Below, piece by piece: positions 1 to 8,383 of a stretch of 64,000 nucleotides of DNA. Position 1 is the stretch's first letter, and each line of letters starts with the position of its first letter. The notes beneath the pieces are model-generated. The model made no database searches and had not been told where the DNA came from. It saw only the letters and a list, made by a program, of their open reading frames with translations. Origin of the DNA: Vreelandella nanhaiensis. GTDB taxonomy: Bacteria; Pseudomonadota; Gammaproteobacteria; Pseudomonadales; Halomonadaceae. The position numbers and the translations under genes were made by a program. Location of the stretch: positions 136 to 64,135 of the forward strand of contig NZ_RZHF01000015.1 of the NCBI RefSeq assembly GCF_003990185.1. Direction: 5' to 3'.

Positions 1-32
1 CTGCCGGCTTGGCAAGGCCTTTTTGAAATTTA

Positions 33-49
33 GCTGAAAAAGTTTCAGC
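33..49. other. Short inverted repeat upstream of pyrB
   Basis: A perfect 7-bp inverted repeat (GCTGAAA, 3-nt spacer, TTTCAGC) lies in the first 50 bases. It could be the end of a hairpin from a gene left of the window or part of the pyrB leader. No T-tract follows on the plus strand, and I see no leader peptide or pyrimidine attenuator before pyrB. Confidence 0.3.
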
Positions 50-147
50 CGGCTCCGATTTAGTAGCTTAAAGCGCTTCGACGCCACCTTGTTGGCGGTT
101 ACACTTAGCGCCATGCGAGCCCCCGCCCACTTATTATGAGGTCCATG

Positions 148-1173
148 ATGAGCCAGCACCTGTTAACTGTCGATTCATTAAACCGCGATAGCGTTGACCA
201 CCTTTTACGCGTGGCAGCGCGTATGGAACCCATAGCCAGCCGTCGCCAAGTAACACGGGTGCTGGAAGGCGCGGTGCTAGGCAATCTCTTTTTCGAAGCC
301 AGTACCCGTACCCGGGTAAGTTTTCATACAGCGTTTTGTCGATTGGGCGGCAGCGTATGTGACACGACAGGCTTTACCTTCTCTTCCATGGCGAAAGGCG
401 AGTCGCTTTACGATACTAGCCGAGTAATGAGCGGCTACTGTGATGCCATCGTAATGCGTCACCCTGAGCAAGGATCGGTTGCCGAGTTTGCCGCCGCCAC
501 CAATGTGCCGGTAATTAACGGTGGCGACGGCCCAGGTGAACATCCAAGCCAGGCGCTGCTGGATCTCTACACTATCGACAAGGAGTTCCAACGGTTAGGC
601 AAGTCGCTTGGCGGAGCGCATATTTTGTTGACCGGCGATCTCAAGTACGGGCGAACCGTACACTCCCTGATCAAGCTGCTCTCTTTATACGACCCGTTGC
701 GTATTACCCTGGTGTCGCCGTCGGGGCTTGAAATGCCGACATCCTTGATCGATCTGGTCACAGCCCGCGGTCATCAGGTAGAAGTACGCGATCACCTGGC
801 CACTGACTTCAGTGATCTGGACGTGGTGTACACCACGCGGATTCAGAAAGAGCGCTTTACCGAAGAGATGAATGAGAGCTTCAAGGGCATCTCGGATGAC
901 TTCATGGTCAACAAGGCATTTTTGGATCAGCGCTGCAGCGATTCGACCATTGTCATGCACCCGTTACCGCGCGACAGTCGCCCCGGTGCCAATGATTTGA
1001 ACGTGGATCTTAATGGCGACCCGCGCCTGGCGATATTCCGCCAGACCGATAACGGCATCCCCATGCGCATGGCCATTTTTGCCACGCTGTTGAAAGTCGA
1101 CGACCTGATCGAGAAGGACCTTCGTCCGGTGCGTTGGTTCGTGCCCAGCCAGCTTGGCACGCTGGACCGTTAA
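148..1173 (+). CDS. pyrB: Aspartate carbamoyltransferase catalytic chain
   Basis: Catalyses carbamoyl phosphate plus aspartate to N-carbamoyl-aspartate, the committed step of pyrimidine synthesis in the cytoplasm. The protein (341 aa) has the carbamoyl-phosphate loop STRTR at residues 52-56, the KGES loop with its active-site lysine near 83, HPSQALLD from 132, and HPLPR at 271-275, all hallmarks of the carbamoyltransferase family. ATGs at 136, 145 and 148 are possible; 148 is preferred because an AGG lies 6 nt upstream. It is somewhat longer than the E. coli chain (311 aa). No pyrI regulatory chain, pyrR or pyrC lies beside it. It converges on ruvX with only a 3-bp gap, so no separate terminator fits between them. 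Confidence 0.95.
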   Translation: MSQHLLTVDSLNRDSVDHLLRVAARMEPIASRRQVTRVLEGAVLGNLFFEASTRTRVSFHTAFCRLGGSVCDTTGFTFSSMAKGESLYDTSRVMSGYCDAIVMRHPEQGSVAEFAAATNVPVINGGDGPGEHPSQALLDLYTIDKEFQRLGKSLGGAHILLTGDLKYGRTVHSLIKLLSLYDPLRITLVSPSGLEMPTSLIDLVTARGHQVEVRDHLATDFSDLDVVYTTRIQKERFTEEMNESFKGISDDFMVNKAFLDQRCSDSTIVMHPLPRDSRPGANDLNVDLNGDPRLAIFRQTDNGIPMRMAIFATLLKVDDLIEKDLRPVRWFVPSQLGTLDR

Positions 1174-1176
1174 GGC

Positions 1177-1632
1177 TTAATAGATAGCGCGCCCATCAGG
1201 AAGACCTTCTTGGTGGGCAAACCAGCCCTCCAGAATCAGCACGGCGGCAATACCATCCACGCTCTCCTGGCGGTAGTTGCCCCGGTGCCCGGCTTCTCTG
1301 GCGATCAGCTTGGCCTCCCGGGTAGAGCCACGCTCATCAACCATCACACACGGTTTGCCGTAGCGTCCGTGCAAGCGGTTACCAAACTTGCGCGCACGCT
1401 TGCTCATGTCCGATTCACTGCCATCCATATTAAGCGGTAACCCCACGACCAGCAGGTCAGGCTGCCACTCTTTAAGGAGCTGCTCTACCTTATTCCAGTC
1501 AGGGATACCATCACGCGCGGTCAGTGGCGCAAGCTCCCGGGCACTTTTGAGCAGCTCGTTGCCTACGGCGACGCCAATGCGCCGCGTGCCGTAATCAAAG
1601 GCAAGAATTAACCGTTGGCCTGTTTCTGCCAT
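1177..1632 (-). CDS. ruvX: RuvX/YqgF, RNase H-fold resolvase-like protein (16S rRNA maturation)
   Basis: The 151-aa product has an RNase H-like fold with FDYGTRRIGVA at residues 12-22, VVGLPLNMDG from 62 and VDERGST from 98. Candidate acidic catalytic residues are Asp13, Glu100 and Asp126. Family members act as nucleases in 16S rRNA 5'-end processing and resemble Holliday-junction resolvases. Its ATG shares one base with the yqgE stop (TGATG), so the two are translationally coupled. Order gshB-yqgE-ruvX is conserved in many gammaproteobacteria. Confidence 0.93.
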   Translation of the reverse strand: MAETGQRLILAFDYGTRRIGVAVGNELLKSARELAPLTARDGIPDWNKVEQLLKEWQPDLLVVGLPLNMDGSESDMSKRARKFGNRLHGRYGKPCVMVDERGSTREAKLIAREAGHRGNYRQESVDGIAAVLILEGWFAHQEGLPDGRAIY

Positions 1633-2189
1633 CAGGCGTGCCCTGCATCTCGGGTCATCAGATTGAGATCAACCCCGAGCAGCCCGGCCGCTGCTGTAAG
1701 GCGCTCAGCGGGAGGCGTGCTAAACAGCACCTTGGCTTGACCTTCAACCGTAAGCCAGGTGTTCTCTTTGAGCTCATCTTCCAACTGGCCCACTTCCCAG
1801 CCCGCACAGCCCAGGCAGATCAGAAAGTGCTCAGGTCCCTCCCCGTTAGCCAACGCCTGGAGGATATCCATGGACGTGGTCAGCGCGATGTCGTCTTCTA
1901 CCTGAATGCTGGAGTCCCACGCCTGACTGTCGCCCAAGTGAAGAATAAAGCCGCGGTCCTTGTGCATTGGCCCGCCGTAATAGACGGGCGCATTACGATG
2001 GGGGCTCTCTTCACCGCCCAGTTCAAGCTGGTCAAACAGCGCGTCCAGGGTAATATCCAGCGGGCGATTGGTAATCACACCCATACAGCCATTATGGTCA
2101 TGCTCGCAAAGATAGATCAGGCTGCCCTCAAAATTCGGGTCATCCAGATGCGGCATCGCCATTAAAAAGTGGTGCTTCAGACTTTGCAT
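1632..2189 (-). CDS. yqgE: YqgE/AlgH family protein (UPF0301)
   Basis: The 185-aa protein matches the UPF0301/AlgH family along its length: it opens with HHFLMAMPHLDDPNF, has VITNRPLDITLDALF near residues 40-54, VYYGGPMHKDRGFILH near 69-84, and a C-terminal CLGCAGWEVGQLEDE segment. The biochemical role is not established. AlgH was named for an effect on alginate in Pseudomonas, which need not apply here. It lies between gshB and ruvX on the same strand and overlaps ruvX by one base, so it is probably in the same operon. Confidence 0.92.
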   Translation of the reverse strand: MQSLKHHFLMAMPHLDDPNFEGSLIYLCEHDHNGCMGVITNRPLDITLDALFDQLELGGEESPHRNAPVYYGGPMHKDRGFILHLGDSQAWDSSIQVEDDIALTTSMDILQALANGEGPEHFLICLGCAGWEVGQLEDELKENTWLTVEGQAKVLFSTPPAERLTAAAGLLGVDLNLMTRDAGHA

Positions 2190-2243
2190 GCGTCTCCTAC
2201 GGTCTGCCAGCCCTGCCAGCAGACCTTCTATATCAGTAGTTAA

Positions 2244-3215
2244 TCAGGCGTTCTGGGCAGCGCTCAGGCGGCGCTCAATCGCATCCAGCAGCAATCCGGC
2301 AATATCGGTGCCACGCTGATCATCAATTTCACGCACGCAGGTAGGGCTCGTCACGTTAATTTCGGTGATGTAGTCACCGATTACGTCCAGCCCGACAAAC
2401 ATCAGCCCCTTTTCGCGAATCATTGGCTGGACCTGCTCAATCAGCCAGTAATCGCGCTTGGTAAGCTCACGTGCTACCCCGCGGCCCCCAGCAGCCAGAT
2501 TACCGCGCGTCTCACCCGCCGAGGGGATACGCGCAAGTCCGAAAGGCACCGGCTCCCCATCGACCAGCAGAATACGCGTGTCGCCATCCTTGATTTCGGG
2601 CAGGTAACGCTGAACCATGATCTGGCGCTGACCACGCAGTGTCAGTTGCTCGATGACCGCACCGATATTGCGACCGTCAGGACCGATATGAAAAATACCG
2701 GTGCCACCCATGCCATCCAGCGGCTTGAAGATCACATCGCCATGCTCTGCGTGGAAAGCGCGCAGCACGTCATCACGGCTCGCCACCAGCGTGGGTGTAC
2801 AGCACTCAGGGAACTGCTGGGCAAACAGCTTTTCGTTACACTGCAAAAGTGCGGCGGTCGGGTTCACCACCAGCACGCCTTCGCGCTCGGCAAAGCCTAA
2901 AAGGTGTACCGCATTGGTGAAATCGGCATCCACCGGCGGATCCTTGCGCATCAGCACCACGTCCAGCTCGGCAAGCGGGCGGTTAGATGCCTCGCCCAGG
3001 TCGTACCAGTGGTCAGGGTTACGATGGACCGTCAGCGGCCGTATGCGCGCATGGGCCTGCCCCGCGTTCAAGAAAAGATCCTCCTGCTCCATATAGTGCA
3101 GGGTATAGCCGCGCTCCTGCGCCGCCCATAGCATGGCAAGAGTGGTATCTTTCTTGTAGGCGATGTCACTGATGGGGTCCATCACGACGCCGAGATGCAG
3201 ATTTGATTGACTCAT
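2244..3215 (-). CDS. gshB: Glutathione synthetase
   Basis: ATP-grasp ligase joining gamma-glutamylcysteine and glycine to make glutathione. The chosen start (MSQSNLHLGVVMDPI) gives 323 aa, close to E. coli GshB (316 aa); an upstream extension to 3278 is open but unlike the family. RKDPP at residues 90-94, the glycine-rich ATP loop KPLDGMGGTGIF at 164-175, and a C-terminal GDYITEINVTSPTCVREI segment that supplies metal and substrate ligands are all present. It is followed by yqgE and ruvX on the same strand. No strong ribosome binding site is visible, so the start is inferred from family alignment. Confidence 0.93.
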   Translation of the reverse strand: MSQSNLHLGVVMDPISDIAYKKDTTLAMLWAAQERGYTLHYMEQEDLFLNAGQAHARIRPLTVHRNPDHWYDLGEASNRPLAELDVVLMRKDPPVDADFTNAVHLLGFAEREGVLVVNPTAALLQCNEKLFAQQFPECCTPTLVASRDDVLRAFHAEHGDVIFKPLDGMGGTGIFHIGPDGRNIGAVIEQLTLRGQRQIMVQRYLPEIKDGDTRILLVDGEPVPFGLARIPSAGETRGNLAAGGRGVARELTKRDYWLIEQVQPMIREKGLMFVGLDVIGDYITEINVTSPTCVREIDDQRGTDIAGLLLDAIERRLSAAQNA

Positions 3216-3290
3216 CGGGGCACAATCCATACATGAACAATAGACAAGCAGTATGCCGTACTGCCTGCCCAGCTCCAACCGTTGGTACTT

Positions 3291-3983
3291 TTACGGGGCA
3301 AGTGCGCCGGGAACAAGCCGAATCGCATCAGGCTCCAGCGTAATCAACTGCTGCTTGTAGAGTCGCCCAATAGCTTGTTTGAACGCACTTTTACTGACAC
3401 CCAGGCGCGCCTTGATATCGTGTGCCGAGCTCTTGTCACCCAGCGGCAGATAGCCACCACTTTCACGCAGCGCCTTGAGTATCTTGTCGCCCACTACATC
3501 CAGACGCGCAGCACCCGGCGGCAACAGCGAAATATCCACGCGTCCATCGTCACGGCGTTGCTTTACGTAGCCGGTCAACGCCTGACCACGGCGTAGCGGC
3601 TGGCTAATATCATCCTGATAGATCAGCCCCCAGTAGCGATGGTTGACCACCACTTTCATGCCCAGGTCAGTACGATCGGCGACCACGACGGCTACTTCAT
3701 CGCCCTGCTCAAGCGCCCAGGCATCATCGGTTAAAAAACGATCGAGACGCATGGTGGCGACTGGCCGCCCTTGGTCATCTTCATACAGCATCACCAGCAC
3801 CCGCTTGCCTGGGTCTGGGCGAAAGCGCTGCTCGCTATAGGGTAGCAAAACGTCCTTGGGCTGCCCCCAGCGCAGGAAGGCGCCCGTGTTGTTCACGGCC
3901 GTAACGGTCAGGTATGCCACTTCGCCTATTCGGGCAGTTACGTCGCTTGCAGCGCGAGGAGGGTTCGTTGATTCACGGACCAT
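3291..3983 (-). CDS. CvfB/YitL-like S1-domain RNA-binding protein
   Basis: The 230-aa product looks like the CvfB family: tandem S1-like beta-barrel segments (IGEVAYLTVTAVNNTGAFLRWG near the N-terminus, further barrels around residues 60-150) and a C-terminal winged-helix-like part (KARLGVSKSAFKQAIGRLYKQ). CvfB proteins bind RNA and affect regulation in Gram-positives; the role in proteobacteria is unclear. The start at 3983 is preferred over 4013 because AAGGA sits 8 nt upstream. It lies upstream of gshB on the same strand with a gap of about 75 bp. Confidence 0.8.
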   Translation of the reverse strand: MVRESTNPPRAASDVTARIGEVAYLTVTAVNNTGAFLRWGQPKDVLLPYSEQRFRPDPGKRVLVMLYEDDQGRPVATMRLDRFLTDDAWALEQGDEVAVVVADRTDLGMKVVVNHRYWGLIYQDDISQPLRRGQALTGYVKQRRDDGRVDISLLPPGAARLDVVGDKILKALRESGGYLPLGDKSSAHDIKARLGVSKSAFKQAIGRLYKQQLITLEPDAIRLVPGALAP

Positions 3984-4164
3984 GGATGCCGTCCTTAAAA
4001 AATGAACCTGCATTATGGCGCCTGGATGTCATAGGGCAAAGCGCTAGCAGCGTTTTAGCCGCATGCCGTGATGGACGCCGGTTAATTTAAACACTTGTCT
4101 TAAGCAGGCTTATGACAACCTGCTACGCTCAAAACATCAGCGAAATTGGGTTTCGGGGTGGCGC

Positions 4165-5793
4165 ATGGAAGGTTTTACATTCGTCGACATGGTGGTATTG
4201 ATCGTTTATATCAGTTTGATCGCCTGGATCGGCTCACGATTCGGCAAGGATCAATATAGTCCCGAGGACTACTTTCTAGGCGGTCGCAAAATTCCCGGCT
4301 GGGCCATTGGCCTCTCTGTCATGGCTACCCAGGCAAGCGCCATCACCTTCATCGGCGCGCCCGGCTGGGGCTTTGAGGGCGGGCTTGAACGGCTAGTCAC
4401 GTTCATCAACGTGCCGCTGGCGATGATCGTCCTGATCATGGTCTTCGTGCCGGTATTTCACCGGGCAGGTATTTACAGCATTTATGAGCTTCTTGAGCGG
4501 CGCTTTGGCCCGGCAACACGCACATTAAGTGCTCTGCTGTTTCTGATCGCCCGCGGGCTTGCCACCGGTGTAGTGTTATATGCGCCCGCGCTGGTGCTCG
4601 CCGTGGTCACCGGCTGGAGCGTTAACCTGACCATCATCATCATGGCGGTACTGGCCATCAGCTACACAGTGCTGGGCGGCATGAGTGCGGTCATCTGGAC
4701 CGATGTCATACAGATGTTTGTGCTATGGCTAGGCGCGCTACTGAGTATCTTCTTTCTGATTACCAGCCTGCCCGGCGGCTGGAGCGACGTGTTCACGTTC
4801 GGTGCGCAGAGCGGTATGTTTAACGCCATAGACCTATCGCTTGACCCGAGCGTGACCTACTCGCTATGGGCGGGCCTATTGGGCGGCTTTTTTCTGCATG
4901 TGGCGTACTTCGGCACCGACCAGAGCCAGATTCAACGCGTGCTCTCAAGCCCTTCGGTACTCGATGCCCAACGCTCGCTGCTGATTGGCGGCTACCTGCT
5001 GATTCCCCAGATGCTGCTGTTTCTGTTTATCGGCGTCATCCTGGCCACCTATTACCAACAGCATGGTCTCACCCCGCCTGAAGACTTAAACGAGCTGCTT
5101 CCCCGCTATGTGGTAAACGCCTTTCCTTCGGGCATGGCGGGTCTAGTCATCGCAGGCGTGTTTGCCGCCGCCATGTCGAGCCTTGATTCGGCGCTCAACT
5201 CGCTGTCGGCGGTAACCGTGCGCGACTTCTACAGCCGCTATATCAAGCCAGACGCCAGCGATGCGCACTACCTGAAAGCCTCTCGGCTGGCGACGATCTT
5301 CTGGGGGCTTTACGCCACTCTGTTCGCGTTCTTTGCGGGTAATTTGGGGCCGGTAATTGAAGCGGTCAACCAGATTGGCTCCTGGTTTTACGGCGCGCTG
5401 CTCGGCACCTTCCTGCTGGCGATTTTTAGCCATCGCTCCAACGCGCGGGGGGCAGTAGCCGGATTGATAGCAGGAATGCTGGCTGTCTGGTTGGTTTCCA
5501 GCCTGATGGATATCTCATGGCTCTATAACAACACCATCGGCGTGGTGGTCTCGGTGTCGATTGGGTATCTAGTCAGCCTGACAACCAGCGCTCCACGCCC
5601 TGAGCAGCTATCCGATGTCATCATAGAGGAAACGGCACCCGACATGCAGGCCATACTTGCGTCCCGGGGAGCCAGCGCCCCCGAAGTAGGCCATGAAGCA
5701 CGTCTGACCCGGCGCCGCTGTATCGGCCTGCTCCTCTGGTTTGGATTAATGCTGGGGTTGCTGGCACTACTGCAGGGCTGGGCCAATGGCTGA
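4165..5793 (+). CDS. Sodium/solute symporter (SSS family)
   Basis: A 542-aa inner-membrane transporter of the SSS superfamily with about 13 predicted membrane spans. Family features include the N-terminal DYFLGGRKIPGWAIGLSVMATQASAITFIGAPGWGF segment near residues 36-70 (first core helix with the sodium-site serine and threonine residues) and AAAMSSLDSALNSLSAV near 335, which forms part of the second sodium site. The substrate cannot be told from sequence. GGGGTGG lies just upstream of the ATG. The last 8 bp overlap the next gene, so the two are likely co-expressed. A sodium-driven carrier fits a halophile. Confidence 0.88.
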   Translation: MEGFTFVDMVVLIVYISLIAWIGSRFGKDQYSPEDYFLGGRKIPGWAIGLSVMATQASAITFIGAPGWGFEGGLERLVTFINVPLAMIVLIMVFVPVFHRAGIYSIYELLERRFGPATRTLSALLFLIARGLATGVVLYAPALVLAVVTGWSVNLTIIIMAVLAISYTVLGGMSAVIWTDVIQMFVLWLGALLSIFFLITSLPGGWSDVFTFGAQSGMFNAIDLSLDPSVTYSLWAGLLGGFFLHVAYFGTDQSQIQRVLSSPSVLDAQRSLLIGGYLLIPQMLLFLFIGVILATYYQQHGLTPPEDLNELLPRYVVNAFPSGMAGLVIAGVFAAAMSSLDSALNSLSAVTVRDFYSRYIKPDASDAHYLKASRLATIFWGLYATLFAFFAGNLGPVIEAVNQIGSWFYGALLGTFLLAIFSHRSNARGAVAGLIAGMLAVWLVSSLMDISWLYNNTIGVVVSVSIGYLVSLTTSAPRPEQLSDVIIEETAPDMQAILASRGASAPEVGHEARLTRRRCIGLLLWFGLMLGLLALLQGWANG

Positions 5794-6355
5794 GCGTCTC
5801 ACCCTTGCCCGGCAGCTTAACGAAAAAGCCGCCAGACAGCGGCTTGGCCGCCTGGGCGCACATACGCTTGAACCTGCCTGGGTAGCCCTGTGGGCAGCGC
5901 CTCTAGGACTGCCCGGCAAACCGCCGGGCGCCTGGCTGCTGGGTGCCGAAGAAATGCGACGGGCGCTGCTATTAACCGGCACCGAGCTGCCCGCGCAGGC
6001 CGAACGGCCCGGCCCAGGCATTCAGTTAACAGGCGCCACGCCACCCGCTTACGAAGCCATCAGACGCCTATGGCTATGGGAAAGAATAGCGACGCCACGT
6101 CTGTGGCGCATTCAAGCGCTGGATATCCCGCCCACGCCCGTATGGCTGCCCTGCTGGCTTGGCTACCGCGCCGGGCGCCAGCACCAGCTGACGGTAATCA
6201 GCGGCCTGTCGGGTGAGGTGCTTTCCATGCTCAAGGCCTTAATACTTGGTGGGCTGGCAGACGCTTATCGCCATGCTCAGACGCCTGGCGAAAAGGCCTG
6301 CAGCCCATCAGATATTATTCAGGAAGAGAGGAAATCTATCGGCACCCGAGTCTAG
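5786..6355 (+). CDS. Uncharacterised protein coupled to the SSS symporter
   Basis: I do not recognise this 189-aa protein. Its ATG overlaps the symporter stop by 8 bp (ATGGCTGA), typical of translational coupling, and the frame is open to a TAG at 6353-6355. The sequence is rich in Leu, Ala, Arg, Pro and Trp. It has no signal peptide and no clear membrane helix. The middle has a Trp-rich stretch (RRLWLWERIATPRLWRIQ, near residues 93-110) and then PVWLPCWLGYRAGRQHQLTVISGLSG, which reads like a beta-hairpin with a turn. It may assist or regulate the transporter, but that rests only on position. Confidence 0.65.
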   Translation: MAERLTLARQLNEKAARQRLGRLGAHTLEPAWVALWAAPLGLPGKPPGAWLLGAEEMRRALLLTGTELPAQAERPGPGIQLTGATPPAYEAIRRLWLWERIATPRLWRIQALDIPPTPVWLPCWLGYRAGRQHQLTVISGLSGEVLSMLKALILGGLADAYRHAQTPGEKACSPSDIIQEERKSIGTRV

Positions 6356-6378
6356 CCTTCGCCTGAGTTAGTAAGTGC

Positions 6379-7098
6379 TCACAAATCGCCGAAATAGTGC
6401 TGTAGAAGAGTTAGCGCCACGACCGGTGCCGTTTCGGTGCGTAGAACGCGCGGCCCCAAGGTCAGCGGTGTGAAGCCAGCCGCCTGGGCAGCGCCAATGT
6501 CCGCTTCGGTCAGCCCACCTTCGGGGCCGATCAGAAGCGCCGCTGAGGCGGGGCGCTCGGGTTGATCAAACGTATTACCGGTCGCCAGATGCAACATCAA
6601 ACGAAGCGGCTCCTGACGGTCGCTCAACCATTCAGCAAGCCCTACCGGCGGATGCACTACCGGCACCACCGCTCGGCCGCTTTGCTCGCAGGCACTGGCC
6701 GCCACGGCCTGCCAATGTGCAAGCTTCTTGGCTTCGCGGTCCCCTTTCAGGCGTACATCACCACGCTCGGTGTACAGCGGTGTAATGGCGGCAACTCCCA
6801 GCTCGACGGCCTTTTGGATGGCATAATCCATCCGATCGCCCTTGGAAATCGCCTGGCCCAGATGCACGGCAAAGGGCGATTCACTCGCCCCCGGCCATAC
6901 CGCATCCACCGTGGCCGTGGTGTGTTTGCGGCCCACCTCCGCCAAGTGGACGCCCGCCTCCTGGCCCTGCCCATCGAACAGCACCAGCGGCGCCCCCTCG
7001 CCCATGCGCAGCACGCGGGTTACGTGGCGCGCCGGGCCTTCTGGCAATACCACCACCTCACCGATTGTGAACGGTGCCGGCACATACAGGCGAGGCAT
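6379..7098 (-). CDS. rsmE: 16S rRNA (uridine(1498)-N(3))-methyltransferase
   Basis: SPOUT-class methyltransferase using SAM to methylate U1498 of 16S rRNA. The N-terminal PUA-like part (HVTRVLRMGEG) and the C-terminal knot are present: LLIGPEGG near residues 189-196 and LGPRVLRTETA at 214-224, the family SAM-binding signature. Starting at MPRLYVPAPFT (7098) aligns with the E. coli start and gives 239 aa (E. coli 243). An ATG at 7134, 2 nt after the secB stop, would add 12 residues and cannot be excluded. Downstream of secB on the same strand. Confidence 0.92.
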   Translation of the reverse strand: MPRLYVPAPFTIGEVVVLPEGPARHVTRVLRMGEGAPLVLFDGQGQEAGVHLAEVGRKHTTATVDAVWPGASESPFAVHLGQAISKGDRMDYAIQKAVELGVAAITPLYTERGDVRLKGDREAKKLAHWQAVAASACEQSGRAVVPVVHPPVGLAEWLSDRQEPLRLMLHLATGNTFDQPERPASAALLIGPEGGLTEADIGAAQAAGFTPLTLGPRVLRTETAPVVALTLLQHYFGDL

Positions 7099-7136
7099 CT
7101 TACCGTGCAGGGCGTACCACTCCTCGGCCTGCATGC

Positions 7137-7643
7137 TTAGTGAGTACTTGCTTCGGCTTGTTGCTGCGCTTCACGCTGCTTGCGCTGGGCGTACATGGCT
7201 TCGAAGTTCACTGGCGCCAGCATCAACGGCGGGAAGCCGCCACGGTTGACTAGGTTGTCCACACACTCACGCGCGTAGGGGAACAGCAGGTTGGGGCAGA
7301 ACGCACCCAGAGTCTGTTCCAGCTGTGCACCTTCGATACCCGAAATACGGAACAGGCCCGCCTGCTCGACTTCAGCCAGAAACGACGTAGTGCCGGTTTC
7401 GCTGTCGTTGACCTGCGCAGTTACCTTAACGACCACTTCATACTGGTCGTCAGCAATCTTGGTGCTGGTCGTGTTGAGGTCCAGGTTGACCTTGGGCTTG
7501 AATGCCTGCTTGAAAACAGACGGCGAGTTAGGCGCCTCAAACGAGATATCCTTTACATAGATACGCTGCAAAGAGAACTTCAGCTGGGGCTTGTCACCGG
7601 ACGCTGCTGCGCCCGCCTGCGGGGTATTGTTATCTTCCGCCAT
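7137..7643 (-). CDS. secB: Protein-export chaperone SecB
   Basis: Tetrameric cytoplasmic chaperone that holds preproteins unfolded for delivery to SecA. The 168-aa protein has the family core: FSLQRIYVKDISFEAPNSP, the beta-sheet block with EVVVKVTAQV, EVEQAGLFRISG, and LLFPYARECVDNLVNRGGFPPLMLAPVNF near the C-terminus. The start at 7643 is set by a strong GAGGAG 6 nt upstream; the in-frame ATG at 7664 has none. It follows the rhodanese gene, the common neighbour of secB in gammaproteobacteria. Confidence 0.95.
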   Translation of the reverse strand: MAEDNNTPQAGAAASGDKPQLKFSLQRIYVKDISFEAPNSPSVFKQAFKPKVNLDLNTTSTKIADDQYEVVVKVTAQVNDSETGTTSFLAEVEQAGLFRISGIEGAQLEQTLGAFCPNLLFPYARECVDNLVNRGGFPPLMLAPVNFEAMYAQRKQREAQQQAEASTH

Positions 7644-7689
7644 GGAAAACTCCTCGTTGTTCATTCAATAAATTAAGGCGCAGTTGCGC

Positions 7690-8112
7690 TTACTTTTTAA
7701 CCACCGGGAGGCTATCCGCCTGCCACTGCGCCATGCCGCCTTTCAGTTTGGAAACACGCTCAAACCCTGCCTTGGCAAGTTTGGCCTGAACCACACCGGC
7801 GCCCTGGCCGTGCTTGCAGACTACAATGATCGGCTGACCTTTCACTTTGTTCAGCTCGTTCATGCGGCTGTCAATATTGCTTTGCGGGATGTTGCGCGCC
7901 CCGGCAATATGCCCAGCCTTGAAGTCTTTGCTCTCACGAATATCCAGGATGACCGCGTCTTCGCGGTTAATAAGCTGGGTAGCCTGTGTTGAGGTCACAG
8001 CGTTGGTGGAGGCGCTGCGCGTTTCATAAATAAGCCACGCTACCAGCACCAGCAAAAACGCCCCGACTAACAGGGGGTGGTTCTGTACGAATTCGAACAG
8101 CTGATCGATCAT
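7690..8112 (-). CDS. Membrane-anchored rhodanese-like protein (YibN type)
   Basis: A 140-aa protein with one N-terminal membrane helix (about residues 14-29, LLVGAFLLVLVAWLIY) and a rhodanese domain. The active-site loop reads CKHGQGAG with the sulfur-accepting Cys at residue 99; the LDIRESKDFKAGHIAGARNIP motif precedes it. Probable role is sulfurtransfer at the inner membrane; the physiological partner is unknown. An ATG at 8112 is chosen; a GTG at 8121 is also possible. Located upstream of secB on the same strand as in E. coli yibN-grxC-secB, but grxC is absent here. Confidence 0.88.
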   Translation of the reverse strand: MIDQLFEFVQNHPLLVGAFLLVLVAWLIYETRSASTNAVTSTQATQLINREDAVILDIRESKDFKAGHIAGARNIPQSNIDSRMNELNKVKGQPIIVVCKHGQGAGVVQAKLAKAGFERVSKLKGGMAQWQADSLPVVKK

Positions 8113-8383
8113 CGCGAACACAATCTCTTGGTATATGCAGAAAAAAGCGGCAAGCCGCCATCAAAACGCGACAAGTATACACGTCACAAGGCGCCCCGCG
8201 CAGGCCTTGGTCATGACGCCCGGCAGTTGCCTACGTTATGATGCCCCAAGCGTGTGCCAGTCGCGACCCCTAAGGCATTGTCTGAAAGAGATGAGCAGCA
8301 CACTCGGGCTTTTCAAATGACGCTTTAGACGCCAGCACGCTTTCGTTTTACGCCGCTTGTTTATTCAACCTAACGAGGTTTTT

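Noticed and set aside
1638-2165. Long plus-strand ORF (175 codons) opposite yqgE
   Set aside because: It mirrors yqgE, which has clear family signatures and operon spacing; the plus-strand product resembles no family and has no ribosome binding site.
6562-7140. 192-codon plus-strand ORF opposite rsmE
   Set aside because: Shadow of rsmE, with a composition dominated by His, Arg and Gln typical of antisense frames.
8122-8383. Small ORF of about 61 codons upstream of gpmI (8135-8320, plus strand)
   Set aside because: Translation is basic and low in hydrophobic order, with no ribosome binding site; the gap more likely holds the gpmI promoter, which I could not place with confidence.
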